Shown one piece after another: positions 9,601 through 17,137 of a DNA stretch of 64,000 nucleotides. Location of the stretch: the NCBI RefSeq assembly GCF_003014735.1, contig NZ_PYAX01000001.1, positions 434,001 to 498,000 of the forward strand. Direction: 5' to 3'. Under the pieces are notes generated by a model. The model searched no databases. It saw only the letters and a list, made by a program, of their open reading frames with translations, and was not told where the DNA came from. Each line of letters begins with the position of its first letter. Positions within the stretch are counted from its first letter, which is position 1. This DNA comes from Saccharothrix carnea. GTDB lineage: Bacteria > Actinomycetota > Actinomycetes > Mycobacteriales > Pseudonocardiaceae. Both the position numbers and the translations under genes were made by a program.

Positions 9601-10417
9601 CCAGCTCGTTCTGCTGCAACTGGGCCTGTTGCAGCGACTTCTCCACCTCGGCGCGACGGGCGCGGGCGGCGGCCTCGTCCTGCTCCTCGCGCGCCAACGC
9701 CTCGCGCTGCGTCACCAGGTCGTCGGCCAGCAGGCGCATCCGGGCGTCCCGCAGCTCCGACTGCACGACCTGCGCGCGCCGGGCGATCTCGGCCTGCTTG
9801 CCCAGCGGCTTGAGCTGGCGGCGCAACTCGGCGGTGAGGTCGGTCAGGCGGGTCAGGTTCGCCTGCATCGCCTCCAGCTTCCGCAGCGCCTTCTCCTTGC
9901 GCTTGCGGTGCTTGAGGACGCCCGCGGCCTCCTCGACGAACGCGCGCCGCTCCTCGGGCTTGCTCTCCAGGATCGCGGCGAGCTGGCCCTGGCCGACGAT
10001 CACGTGCATCTCGCGGCCGATGCCGGAGTCGCTGAGCAGCTCCTGGATGTCCATCAGCCGGCAGGAGTTGCCGTTGATCTCGTACTCGGTGGCGCCCTCG
10101 CGGAACATCCGGCGGGTGATCGACACCTCGACGTAGTCGATCGGCAGCGCGCCGTCGGAGTTGTCGATGGTCAGCGTCACCTCGGCGCGGCCGAGCGGCG
10201 CGCGGCCGGACGTGCCGGCGAAGATGACGTCCTCCATCTTGCCGCCGCGCAGGTCCTTCGCGCCCTGCGTGCCCATCACCCAGCGCAGCGCGTCGAGCAC
10301 GTTCGACTTGCCGGACCCGTTCGGTCCGACGACGCACGTGATGCCCGGCTCGAAGCGCAGCGTGGTAGCCGAGGCGAAGGACTTGAAGCCCTTCAGCGTC
10401 AGGCTCTTGAGGTGCAC
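6683..10417 (-). CDS. smc: Chromosome segregation ATPase SMC
   Basis: A 1244-residue SMC protein, the core of the condensin complex with ScpA and ScpB. Walker A is GPNGSGKSN at residues 31-39. Two long Ala/Glu/Arg coiled coils flank a hinge around residues 500-640. The C-terminal head has the ABC signature LSGGEKSL and Walker B FYVMDEVEAALDD. The last about 60 residues are an Ala/Pro/Glu-rich tail typical of actinobacterial SMCs. The GTG at 10417 gives VHLKSLTLKGFKSF, the conserved start; the frame stays open to 10444 but that extension is not conserved. scpA, scpB and ftsY are not in the window. Confidence 0.97.
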   Translation of the reverse strand: MHLKSLTLKGFKSFASATTLRFEPGITCVVGPNGSGKSNVLDALRWVMGTQGAKDLRGGKMEDVIFAGTSGRAPLGRAEVTLTIDNSDGALPIDYVEVSITRRMFREGATEYEINGNSCRLMDIQELLSDSGIGREMHVIVGQGQLAAILESKPEERRAFVEEAAGVLKHRKRKEKALRKLEAMQANLTRLTDLTAELRRQLKPLGKQAEIARRAQVVQSELRDARMRLLADDLVTQREALAREEQDEAAARARRAEVEKSLQQAQLQQNELEDQVAADAPKLQRAQDTWYRLSALEERLRGTVRLAVERERHLSAAVDAPRGGRDPDELEAEAEQTAILEQELQDGVTEARVGLAEAVETRAELERMVSAAEKAHLAAVRAIADRREGLARLSGQVEALRSKTSATAEEIERMSTALAEAVERSEVVQQELAEAREVTGTEDEDDVGLDERHRLAVEADDAARRRVEELVKAERTAERDIASWKARVDALSLGLTRKDGAGALLASRLPGLLGSVAALLTVEPGAEVALAAALGPIADAVAVASGADAVAALELLKEQDTGRAGVLVGGAPVSVDRSGWPSLPSGARWAVDVVQAPEPLRPALHRALERVAVVDSLATARALVDERPSVRAVTRDGDVLGADWAVGGSGRSQSVIEVQAAVDEASEKLALAERALEQSAAALEGARAEQQARRAEVTAVKEQLNEAKVRRARSSERLNRLAAAVRSAEAEVERVRAQREKVEAAREENLLKLGELEERLLVAQEQPLDDEPDTAHRDEMAAELAAARQGEVDARLGLRTAEERARALQGKAEGLRRAARAEREARERAQRAHAARARGAVVAKAVVRGGEIALEKIAASLARAARERDAAQERRTQRETYLAQVRNLVREMSVELEKLTDAVHRDEVLRAEQRMRIEQLETKVAEEFGIGLEDLVAEYGPDVFIPPSPQEVAEYEAAKERGELVTAPQPMPYDRDTQARRAKRAERDLSLLGKVNPLALEEFAALEERYKFLSNQLEDIKATRRDLLTVVKEVDDKILEVFTSAYEDVAREFEIVFKVLFPGGEGRLVLTEPDDMLTTGIELEARPPGKKVKRLSLLSGGEKSLAAVAMLVAIFRARPSPFYVMDEVEAALDDTNLHRLIGLFEQLREHSQLLIITHQKPTMEIADALYGVSMRGDGISQVISQRLRGEDKPKRAKATAPAAKPADTTPQPTAAQNGETAAADAPRAEAAAEVTAEGEPDPSA

Positions 10418-10475
10418 GCCGGGCAGAGTACCCGTGCGGGCCATTCACCAGTCGTCGGCACGCTGACCAGCGCGA

Positions 10476-11132
10476 TCACCGCCGGACCGAGACCAGCACC
10501 TCCATGTCGACCACCAGGTCCAGCCGTTCGATCTGATCCACCGGGAACGACGTGGAGCCGGGGATCCGCTCGTCCGGCGCGTGGTCGGTGCCCCACCAGC
10601 CGCCGACCTCGGTCCGCCCGGCCCGGTCGTGCACGATCAGCTTGCACCGCAGGCCCGGGGGCATGTTCTCGACGGTCAGCCACAGCTCGGTGCCCCACGA
10701 CTTGCCGACGAGGTCCGCGCTGGCCACGACGCCGGAGGTGGTGTCGGAGGCGTGCCACGTCACGGCGTCCTCGCCGACCAGGTGTGGCACGACCACCGCG
10801 CCCAACGCGACGAGCACCACCAGCACCCCCGCGCCGATTAGCACCGGCCACCGCCGTCGCCGGGTCGGCACGGGCAGGGACAGGGGCACGGGCACGGGCT
10901 CGGGCGCCGGCGGCAGCGGCCACAGGTCGGGATCGGGCGCGGGGTCGTCGAACGGCAGCTCCAGGTCGTCCAATCGCACCTGGCTGAGCAGTCCCGGCAA
11001 CGGCGCCAGCCGCACCATCTCCCGCCGGCAGGTGGTACAGCCGTGCACGTGCCGCTCGAACGCCGACCGCTCCGCCGGGTCGAGCGAGCCGAGCAGGTAG
11101 GCGCCGAGCGCCACGGTCCGCGCACAGCTCAT
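10476..11132 (-). CDS. Zinc-finger anti-sigma factor, membrane-anchored
   Basis: A 218-residue protein with the ZAS zinc-binding motif H28-x3-C32-x2-C35 at its N-terminus, a Pro-rich linker (residues 68-92), one transmembrane helix at about 95-115 and an external C-terminal domain of about 100 residues. It is the likely cytoplasmic-side inhibitor of the ECF sigma factor just upstream. Its ATG at 11132 overlaps the sigma stop as ATGA, so the two are translationally coupled. The outer domain may sense a cell-envelope signal; no ligand can be inferred. Confidence 0.88.
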   Translation of the reverse strand: MSCARTVALGAYLLGSLDPAERSAFERHVHGCTTCRREMVRLAPLPGLLSQVRLDDLELPFDDPAPDPDLWPLPPAPEPVPVPLSLPVPTRRRRWPVLIGAGVLVVLVALGAVVVPHLVGEDAVTWHASDTTSGVVASADLVGKSWGTELWLTVENMPPGLRCKLIVHDRAGRTEVGGWWGTDHAPDERIPGSTSFPVDQIERLDLVVDMEVLVSVRR

Positions 11133-11635
11133 GACTCGGTCACCCCGCGTTCCTCCAACGCGTCGCGCAGCGCACGCAGGGCGTAGAAGCAGCGCGACTT
11201 GACCGTGCCCGGCGGGATGCCCAGCACCGCCGCCGCCTCGGCGACCGAACGCCGCCGGTAGTACAGCTCGACCACCACGTTGCGGTGGTCGACGCTCAGC
11301 GCCCGCAGCGCCTCGGCCACCTGCCAGCTCTGCAGGACGTGCTCCACCTCGTCGGCGACCGGCGGCAGGTCGTCCGGTTCGATCGGCACCTCGGACCTGC
11401 GGCCGCCGCGCTTGCGGAAACCGGAGATGACCAGGTTGCGGGCCACCGTGTAGAGCCACGGCCCCGCGTCGGCGGGCGTCAGCTCGTCGACGTGCCGCCA
11501 GGCGCGCAGCAACGTCTCCTGGACGACGTCCTCCGCCTGCTGGTGGTCACCGCCGACCAGGCGCAGGACGTAGCCGTGCAGCGGGCCGCGCCAACGGCCG
11601 TACAGCTGCCTGACGACATCTTCGCCCCGGTCCAC
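11129..11635 (-). CDS. ECF RNA polymerase sigma factor
   Basis: A 168-residue group 4 sigma factor. Region 2 contains AEDVVQETLLRAWRH and WLYTVARNLVISGFRKR, and region 4 is the helix-turn-helix SVAEAAAVLGIPPGTVKSR near residues 130-150. The start is GTG at 11635. It overlaps by four bases with the downstream anti-sigma gene. ECF genes of this layout often control their own operon, but I could not confirm a matching -35/-10 pair in the 33-base gap between it and acyP. Confidence 0.9.
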   Translation of the reverse strand: MDRGEDVVRQLYGRWRGPLHGYVLRLVGGDHQQAEDVVQETLLRAWRHVDELTPADAGPWLYTVARNLVISGFRKRGGRRSEVPIEPDDLPPVADEVEHVLQSWQVAEALRALSVDHRNVVVELYYRRRSVAEAAAVLGIPPGTVKSRCFYALRALRDALEERGVTES

Positions 11636-11668
11636 ATCGAAGTACTACGCCACCGGGGGCCCGGGCGT

Positions 11669-11965
11669 TCAACGCTCGACGAAACCGGTGAGGCCGCCGC
11701 GGGCCTCCGACCAGCGCTCCACGATCGAGTCCACCCGACCGGGGGTGTCACCGGAACGCAGCGCGACCAACAGCTCCCGGCACGCGACTTCGGGACCTTC
11801 CGCGTTCACCTCGACCCGTCCGTCGCGCAGGTTGGACGCCGAACCGACAAGACCCAGCTCAAGCGCCCGCGCACGGGTCCACCACCGGAAACCGACGCCT
11901 TGCACGTGGCCCCGCACCCAGGCGGTCAGGCGCACGGTCCGCTCTACTCCAGCCACAAGAGCCAT
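11669..11965 (-). CDS. acyP: Acylphosphatase
   Basis: A 98-residue acylphosphatase that hydrolyses the carboxyl-phosphate bond of acyl phosphates. The signature [11 protein letters not shown] includes the catalytic Arg at residue 27, and [10 protein letters not shown] includes the catalytic Asn at residue 45. The family is about 90-100 residues, so it is full length. In mycobacteria acyP lies between mutM and smc; here mutM is 5.6 kb away, separated by an accessory block. Confidence 0.92.
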   Translation of the reverse strand: MALVAGVERTVRLTAWVRGHVQGVGFRWWTRARALELGLVGSASNLRDGRVEVNAEGPEVACRELLVALRSGDTPGRVDSIVERWSEARGGLTGFVER

Positions 11966-12002
11966 CCTGTCATTTCACCCGTTAGTGGTACGGTGCGCGA
12001 CC

Positions 12003-12731
12003 GTGACAGCACGGCGCGGTAACCGATCCGTGATCGGCGGACTCGTCGGCCTGCTCCTCGGCGCGGCCGGTGCGACCGGCGTCGCCTTCGCCAACCCGGA
12101 ACAGCTCGCCCCGTTCGTCGGGGAAAGCGCAGCACAGAGCCGCGGTTCCGACAACATCGGCGTCGGCGGGGTGGGTGGCGTCGGCGAGCCCGCGCAGAGC
12201 CGCGAGCCGGAACCGCTGCCGACCACGACCGAGGCTCCGCCGTCCACCGAAACCACCACCGCGACGACCACCACCACCACCGAGACCACCACGACGACGG
12301 AGACGACGACCACCACATCCGAACCGTCCGCGGCACCCACGACGACGACCACGCCCGCCGCCGTGTCGCAGGCACAGCAGGTCGTCGCCCTGGTGAACGA
12401 GGCCCGCGACCTCGCCGGCTGCAAGCCGCTGGAGGTGGACGACCGGGTGGTCAAGGCCGCGCAGAGCCACAGCACCGACATGGCGGAGCGCGACTACTTC
12501 TCGCACACGACCCCCGAGGGCGTCGACTTCGCCCAGCGGATGCGCACCGCCGGCTACCCCAGCCCCGGCGGCGAGAACATCGCCATGGGCCAGCGGTCCG
12601 CCGAGCAGGTCATGAGGGCCTGGATGAATTCCGACGGGCACCGCCGCAACATCCTGAACTGCGGGTTCACCACCATCGGCGTGGGTCTGGACACCCGCGG
12701 CTGGTACTGGACCCAGAACTTCGGCTGGTAG
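12003..12731 (+). CDS. Secreted CAP-domain (SCP/PR-1) protein with Thr-rich linker
   Basis: A 242-residue exported protein. Residues 1-31 form a signal peptide (basic start, then GGLVGLLLGAAGATGVAF). Residues about 70-115 are a Pro/Thr linker of TTT/TTE runs, and residues about 121-242 form a CAP domain with VNEARDLAGCKPL, SHSTDMAERDYFSHT, GENIAMG and HRRNILNCGFTTIGVG. The two Cys residues (in AGCKPL and ILNCGF) could pair. Bacterial CAP proteins are secreted and mostly of unknown function. The GTG at 12003 gives a proper signal sequence. The following genes encode proteins with the same kind of Thr-rich tail, suggesting a joint surface function. Confidence 0.85.
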   Translation: MTARRGNRSVIGGLVGLLLGAAGATGVAFANPEQLAPFVGESAAQSRGSDNIGVGGVGGVGEPAQSREPEPLPTTTEAPPSTETTTATTTTTTETTTTTETTTTTSEPSAAPTTTTTPAAVSQAQQVVALVNEARDLAGCKPLEVDDRVVKAAQSHSTDMAERDYFSHTTPEGVDFAQRMRTAGYPSPGGENIAMGQRSAEQVMRAWMNSDGHRRNILNCGFTTIGVGLDTRGWYWTQNFGW

Positions 12732-12762
12732 AGACGACGTCCGACAGACCTTGGGAGAACCG

Positions 12763-13254
12763 TTGTACGAGACCCCGGAGCCCGAGCGCTCCCGCCTGCG
12801 CGTGTCGCCCAACGTGCTGCTGGCCGCGTCCGGTGTCGCCGTGTCGACGATCTTCGCCACCATCGCGTCCCTGGCGGGCGCGACCCCGGACGCGTCGTCC
12901 GGCACCCAGCCGCCGCGTGAGGACGTCGTGTCCCGCAGCACCCTCAGCACGGCACCGCGCACGTCGTCGTCCTCGGTCAGCCTGACGACCACGGTGGAGT
13001 CGACCACCACCACGACCGAGACCACCACCACGACGACCACGTCGCGCCGCACCCGCGTGACCACGGTGACCAGGCCGGACGGCACCACCACGACCACGAC
13101 GGTCGAGGACACCGGCACCCAGCCGACGACGACCACCCCGCCGCCCGTGGTCACCACGACCACGACGACGACCACCAAGCCGCCGACGACCACGACCGTG
13201 CCGACGACCACCACCACGACGAGCACGACGACCGAGCCGCCGGCCGGCACGTAA
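12763..13254 (+). CDS. Thr-rich membrane-anchored protein, copy 1
   Basis: A 163-residue protein with a short charged cytosolic start (YETPEPERSRLR), one membrane helix at about residues 18-38 (NVLLAASGVAVSTIFATIAS) and a long exported tail made mostly of Thr with Pro, Ser and Val. No folded domain is visible. The TTG at 12763 is preferred because a GGGAGA ribosome site precedes it and because the neighbouring paralogue begins the same way (M-F-E against M-Y-E). It lies 31 bases after the CAP gene, probably in one operon. Confidence 0.72.
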   Translation: MYETPEPERSRLRVSPNVLLAASGVAVSTIFATIASLAGATPDASSGTQPPREDVVSRSTLSTAPRTSSSSVSLTTTVESTTTTTETTTTTTTSRRTRVTTVTRPDGTTTTTTVEDTGTQPTTTTPPPVVTTTTTTTTKPPTTTTVPTTTTTTSTTTEPPAGT

Positions 13255-13387
13255 CGAGATCGTCCGCCGCCGGTGACGGTCACCCACACCATCGTGTGGA
13301 TCACCGTCCGAACGATGAGGCACGCGGCCTGAGCGGCCGATAACCCGAACACTAACCATCCGTCCGGATCCCCCGCAGGGAGATGGT

Positions 13388-13864
13388 GTGTTCGAGGAAG
13401 AACAGCGCGCGTCGCCGAAGAAGAAGGTCTCCTCGGTGGTTCTGCTCGCCGCGGGCGGCGCCGCCGTCGCCACCGTGATCGCCACGCTCGCCTCGGTGCT
13501 GGCCGGTGGCGGGTCCAAGGTCGCGCCACCGCCGGAGCCGCTGGCGGAGGTCGGGACGACCGAGGACGCGCCGGTGAACGCCGTGCCGGGCGCGCGGACG
13601 GCCACGGTGGTGGTCACGGTGTCCAAGCAAGCGGGCGCGCAACCGCCGGAGCCGCGCCGGGAGGACGGCTCGCGGCCGGCCGACCCGGCGAGCCCGGACC
13701 CGCAGCCGGTCGCGGGGATGTCGTCCGAGCCGCGGACCACCCAGCCGCCGAGCAACCCGCCGTCGTCCTACCGCCCGCCGTCGCCGTCGTCCTCCACGTC
13801 GTCCAGCGCCACCACCACGCCGACGACGACCGACGAGACCCCGTCCCCGCCGGACACCCCGTAG
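13388..13864 (+). CDS. Ser/Thr/Pro-rich membrane-anchored protein, copy 2
   Basis: A 158-residue paralogue of the preceding gene with the same plan: a short charged start (FEEEQRASPKKK), a membrane helix at about 16-40 (VVLLAAGGAAVATVIATLAS) and a low-complexity exported tail, here Pro/Ser-rich then Thr-rich. The GTG at 13388 follows GGGAGAT. The 133-base gap before it may hold its own promoter. Its stop codon directly abuts the stop of the convergent AAC(2') gene (13864/13865). Function is unknown. Confidence 0.7.
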   Translation: MFEEEQRASPKKKVSSVVLLAAGGAAVATVIATLASVLAGGGSKVAPPPEPLAEVGTTEDAPVNAVPGARTATVVVTVSKQAGAQPPEPRREDGSRPADPASPDPQPVAGMSSEPRTTQPPSNPPSSYRPPSPSSSTSSSATTTPTTTDETPSPPDTP

Positions 13865-14395
13865 CTACCAGACGTCGCCGTCCCGCCAGTCGCAGGTGAG
13901 GTCGAGCGTGAGGTCGAGCGGCACGACCGGCAGGACGAAGACCCCGTCGTCCTCCTCCTCGGTGCGCTCGACCCCGGAGGGCGTCAGCGCGAACGTCCTG
14001 CCCCGCCACCGCTGCCAGCCACGCGCCGCGTAGAACGCCAGAGCGTCCTCCGACGCGCTGAGGGCGCCGAGGGGGTACGCGCCGCGCACGACGTCCTCCA
14101 AGGCCGCCATCACGGCGCCGCCGACACCCTGGCGGCGCCGGTCCGACCGCACCGCGACACCCTCCACGTACCCGGCCCGCAGCGCGCGCCCGTCGTGCAG
14201 CAACCGCCGCTGCACGACGGAGCCGTGGCCGATCAGCTCGTCGCCGTCCCGGACCAGGGCGTGCACGCCGCCCAGGCTGTGCTCCCAGTCCTCGTCGCCG
14301 AAATCGCCGTCGAACACCTCGTCGAGCAGCTCGCGGACGGCGGTGAGGGTCGCCTCGGGCAGTTGCCAGGTGTGCAGCACGGAAACAGGTGACAC
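13865..14395 (-). CDS. aac(2')-I: Aminoglycoside 2'-N-acetyltransferase, AAC(2')-I type
   Basis: A 176-residue GNAT enzyme that resembles mycobacterial AAC(2')-Ic over its length, as judged from memory of that sequence. Matching blocks include DWEHSLGGVHALV, VVQRRLLHDGRALRAGYVEG, the acetyl-CoA loop VRSDRRRQGVG, VRGAYPLGALSAS, and the C-terminus CDWRDGDVW. AAC(2')-I enzymes acetylate the 2'-amino group of gentamicin, tobramycin and kanamycin-type drugs and are chromosomal in mycobacteria. The GTG start at 14395 has GAGG upstream. It converges on the Ser/Thr-rich gene and diverges from the FAD oxidoreductase. Substrate range and physiological role are inference. Confidence 0.85.
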   Translation of the reverse strand: MSPVSVLHTWQLPEATLTAVRELLDEVFDGDFGDEDWEHSLGGVHALVRDGDELIGHGSVVQRRLLHDGRALRAGYVEGVAVRSDRRRQGVGGAVMAALEDVVRGAYPLGALSASEDALAFYAARGWQRWRGRTFALTPSGVERTEEEDDGVFVLPVVPLDLTLDLTCDWRDGDVW

Positions 14396-14463
14396 GCCTC
14401 ACACCCTAAGCCGTCACACCGGAGGCTCCCGTCTCGCTCCTCTGATGACGAAAGGACGAGAAC

Positions 14464-15573
14464 ATGGCAGAGCACATCGTGGTGGTCGGTGCGGGTTACA
14501 CGGGCTTGGCCGCGGCCAAGCTGGCGGCGAAGTGGACCGACTGCCGCGTCACCCTGGTCAACGCGCGGGACCGGTTCGTGGAACGGGTCCGGCTGCACCA
14601 GCTCGCGGTGGGGCAGCGGCTGCGGGGCGACGTCCCGCTCGCCGAGCTCCTCGCGGGCACCGGCGTCGACCTGGTGGTCGACCGGGTCACCGACATCGAC
14701 CTGGACACCCGCAAGATCCAGCTCACCGGCGGCGCGCTGGCCTACGACCGGCTGATCTACGCCCTGGGCAGTCACGCGAACCTGGACGGCGTGCCGGGTG
14801 CGGCCGAGCACGCGCACGCCGTCTCGACCCGCGAGGACGCCGAGAAGCTCGCCGTGGCGCTGAAGACCGCGCGCACGGTCGCCGTCCTGGGCGGTGGGCT
14901 GACCGGCATCGAGGCCGCCTCCGAGCTGGCCGAGTCGCGCCCGGACCTGGACGTGCTGCTGGTCACCGCGGGCGGGTTCGGCGACGCCCTGTCGGACAAG
15001 GGCAGGCGGCACCTGCACCACGCGTTCCGCCGGCTCGGCGTCCGGGTGCGCGACCACGCCGACGTCACCGAGGTCCGCGCAGACGGCCTCGTGCTCGGCA
15101 CCGGCGAGGTCGTCGCCGCCGACGCGGTCGTCTGGACGGCCGGTTTCGCCGTGCCGGACCTGGCGGCGCGGTCCGGGCTCGCGGTGGACGGCCACGGCCG
15201 CGTGCTGGTCGACCAGACGTTGACGTCGATCTCGCACCCGGAGGTCCTGGCCGTGGGCGACGCCGCCGCGATCAAGCGGCACGACGGCCTCGAACTGCGC
15301 ATGGCGTGCGCGACGGGCCTGCCCACGACGCAGCAGGCCGTGCGGGCGCTGGCCAAGCGGCTCGACGGCGGCCGGCCCGACGACCACCTCCGCTTCCGCT
15401 ACCGCATCCAGTGCATCAGCCTCGGTCGCCGCGACGGCCTGATCCAGTTCGTGAACGACGACGACAGCCCGAAGGAACGCGTCCTCACCGGCCGTGCGGC
15501 GGCGCGCGTCAAGGAACTCGTGGTGCGCACCGCGTTCTTGTCCCAGCGCCACCCCACCATGCCGGCGGGCTGA
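14464..15573 (+). CDS. FAD-dependent NAD(P)H oxidoreductase (NDH-2/AIF-like)
   Basis: A 369-residue two-dinucleotide-fold flavoprotein. The FAD-binding motif is VVVGAGYTGLAAAKLA at the N-terminus, the NAD(P)H-binding motif is VAVLGGGLTGIEAA near residue 140, and the second FAD motif VLAVGDAAA is near 260. There is no redox-active CxxC, so it belongs with type II NADH dehydrogenases and related quinone reductases. No membrane helix is present. The start has an AAAGGACG ribosome site. It converges on the TetR gene three bases away, so that regulator may control something else. Confidence 0.84.
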   Translation: MAEHIVVVGAGYTGLAAAKLAAKWTDCRVTLVNARDRFVERVRLHQLAVGQRLRGDVPLAELLAGTGVDLVVDRVTDIDLDTRKIQLTGGALAYDRLIYALGSHANLDGVPGAAEHAHAVSTREDAEKLAVALKTARTVAVLGGGLTGIEAASELAESRPDLDVLLVTAGGFGDALSDKGRRHLHHAFRRLGVRVRDHADVTEVRADGLVLGTGEVVAADAVVWTAGFAVPDLAARSGLAVDGHGRVLVDQTLTSISHPEVLAVGDAAAIKRHDGLELRMACATGLPTTQQAVRALAKRLDGGRPDDHLRFRYRIQCISLGRRDGLIQFVNDDDSPKERVLTGRAAARVKELVVRTAFLSQRHPTMPAG

Positions 15574-15576
15574 GCC

Positions 15577-16170
15577 TCACCGGGCCGCCAGACCGGCGTC
15601 CACCAGCGCCATCACCGCGCCCGCGAGGGCGTCGGAGCGCTCGACGGGCAGCTGTCCGGCGAGCACCAGCGAGCACAGGCCGTGCAGGACGCAGGCCAGC
15701 AGGACGGTCACGTCCGCCTCGTCGTGCGCGGCCAGCTCGCCGGACTCCTGGGCCGCGACGACGGCGGAGGACAGGAGCACGTGCACGCGCTGCTCGGCGG
15801 CCGACAGCTCCGGGTGCACGTCCCGGCGCGGCACCTCGCCGCCGAACATCAGCCGGTACAGCGACGGGTTGGCCACCGCGAAGCCCACGTAGGCCCGGCC
15901 GATGCCGTGCAGCCGGTCGCGCGGCCCGCCCGACGCCGTCCCGGCCGCCGCGCGCAGCTCGTCGAACCCCTGCGCCATCACCGCCGCCACGAGCCCGGCC
16001 TTGTCCGCGAAGTGCCGGTAGGCGGCGGTGTGCGAGACACCGGCCGCGGCGGCGGCCCGGCGCAGCGTCAGGCCTTCGGTGCCCTCGGCGACCAGGAGCG
16101 CGCGGGCGGCCGTGACCAGGGCGGCACGCAGGTCGCCGTGGTGGTAGGGCCGCCGGGGCGAGGTCGACAC
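15577..16170 (-). CDS. TetR family regulator with WHG-type C-terminal domain
   Basis: A 197-residue repressor. The N-terminal helix-turn-helix is LTLRRAAAAAGVSHTAAYRHFADKAGL at residues about 34-60, shown here in separate parts: LTLRRAAAAAGVS then HTAAYRHF. The C-terminal part (GRAYVGFAVANPSLYRLMF) fits the WHG domain group. It follows kdpE at a 36-base gap on the same strand. Target genes and ligand are not evident. Confidence 0.85.
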   Translation of the reverse strand: MSTSPRRPYHHGDLRAALVTAARALLVAEGTEGLTLRRAAAAAGVSHTAAYRHFADKAGLVAAVMAQGFDELRAAAGTASGGPRDRLHGIGRAYVGFAVANPSLYRLMFGGEVPRRDVHPELSAAEQRVHVLLSSAVVAAQESGELAAHDEADVTVLLACVLHGLCSLVLAGQLPVERSDALAGAVMALVDAGLAAR

Positions 16171-16206
16171 CGGTAACTCCCTCCGCGCTGCTCGGCGGTG
16201 CCGGCT

Positions 16207-16884
16207 CTAGGGCTCGAACCGGTAGCCCATCCCGGGCTCGGTCACCAGGTGCCGGGGGTGCGAGGGCTCGGGCTCCAGCTTGCGCCGCAACTGGGCCAGG
16301 TAGACGCGCAGGTAGTGGGTCTCCTTCGCGTACGCCGGGCCCCACACCTCCTGCAGCAGCTGCTTCTGCGCCACCAGCCTGCCCCGGTTGCGGGCCAGGA
16401 TCTCCAGCAGGCCCCACTCCGTGGGCGTCAGGTGCACCTCGACGCCGTCGCGGCGCACCTTCTTCGCCGCCAGGTCCACGGTGAACGACGCCGTCTCCAC
16501 GACCGCGTCCTCGCCCTCCACCACCGCCGAGCGCCGCACCGCCGCGCGCAGCCGGGCCAGCAGCTCGTCCATCCCGAACGGCTTGGTCACGTAGTCGTCG
16601 GCGCCCGCGTCCAGCGCCTGCACCTTGTCGGCGGAGTCGACCCGCGCGGACAGCACGATGATCGGCACGGTCGTCCAGCCGCGCAGGCCGGCGATCACCT
16701 CGGTGCCGTCCACGTCCGGCAGGCCCAGGTCGAGCACGACCACGTCCGGCTTGCCCTCGGCCGCCGCCTTGAGCGCCGCCGTGCCGTCGTGCGCGGTCAG
16801 CACCGAGTAGCCGCGGGCCGACAGGTTGATCCGCAACGCCCGCACGATCTGCGGCTCGTCATCGACCACCAGCACCTTTGTCAC
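16207..16884 (-). CDS. kdpE: KdpE-type response regulator (orphan)
   Basis: A 225-residue OmpR-class regulator. The receiver domain holds the acidic pair DDE at residues 8-10, the phospho-acceptor Asp in VVVLDLGLPD near residue 52 and the conserved Lys in VTKPFG. The winged-helix domain includes LTPTEWGLLEILARNRGRLV and the KdpE-typical end RHLVTEPGMGYRF. KdpE normally works with the sensor KdpD to induce the KdpFABC potassium pump, but neither is next to it here. Symbol is by family resemblance. Confidence 0.82.
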   Translation of the reverse strand: MTKVLVVDDEPQIVRALRINLSARGYSVLTAHDGTAALKAAAEGKPDVVVLDLGLPDVDGTEVIAGLRGWTTVPIIVLSARVDSADKVQALDAGADDYVTKPFGMDELLARLRAAVRRSAVVEGEDAVVETASFTVDLAAKKVRRDGVEVHLTPTEWGLLEILARNRGRLVAQKQLLQEVWGPAYAKETHYLRVYLAQLRRKLEPEPSHPRHLVTEPGMGYRFEP

Positions 16885-17087
16885 GCTGAGACACTACGCC
16901 CGGACGTCGTCCCACCGTCCTGACGACTACGTTCGGCGAACTTCCTGACATCGTCTTGATGCGGGCCCGACAGCCCTTTATGCCGTTTTGACGGTTCCTT
17001 CTCCGCATCGGTGCGGAAAGCGTGAGTACATCCGGGTGCGAATGAAACCGTTCTCTGGACAGCCGTACTGCGATAGTGCGAATGTCC

Positions 17088-17103
17088 TGTCCGAATTCGG
17101 ACA
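17088..17103. promoter_or_regulatory. Perfect 16-bp palindrome upstream of marR
   Basis: TGTCCGAATTCGGACA is a perfect palindrome centred 43 bases before the marR ATG. MarR proteins usually bind 16-20-bp palindromes that overlap their own promoter, so this is the likely autorepression site. It lies in the 253-base gap between divergent kdpE and marR, so it could affect both. Confidence 0.55.
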
Positions 17104-17137
17104 CTTGCTCACTCACGGTGAGCCACGAGGAGGTCTG

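Noticed and set aside
6863-10987. A very long open frame on the plus strand opposite smc
   Set aside because: It is composed of His/Arg/Leu/Gln-rich low-complexity sequence that mirrors the smc codons, a typical high-GC shadow with no domain or start site.
11688-12002. An N-terminal extension of the CAP protein across the acyP region
   Set aside because: It is antisense to acyP and lacks a signal sequence; the GTG at 12003 gives a proper one.
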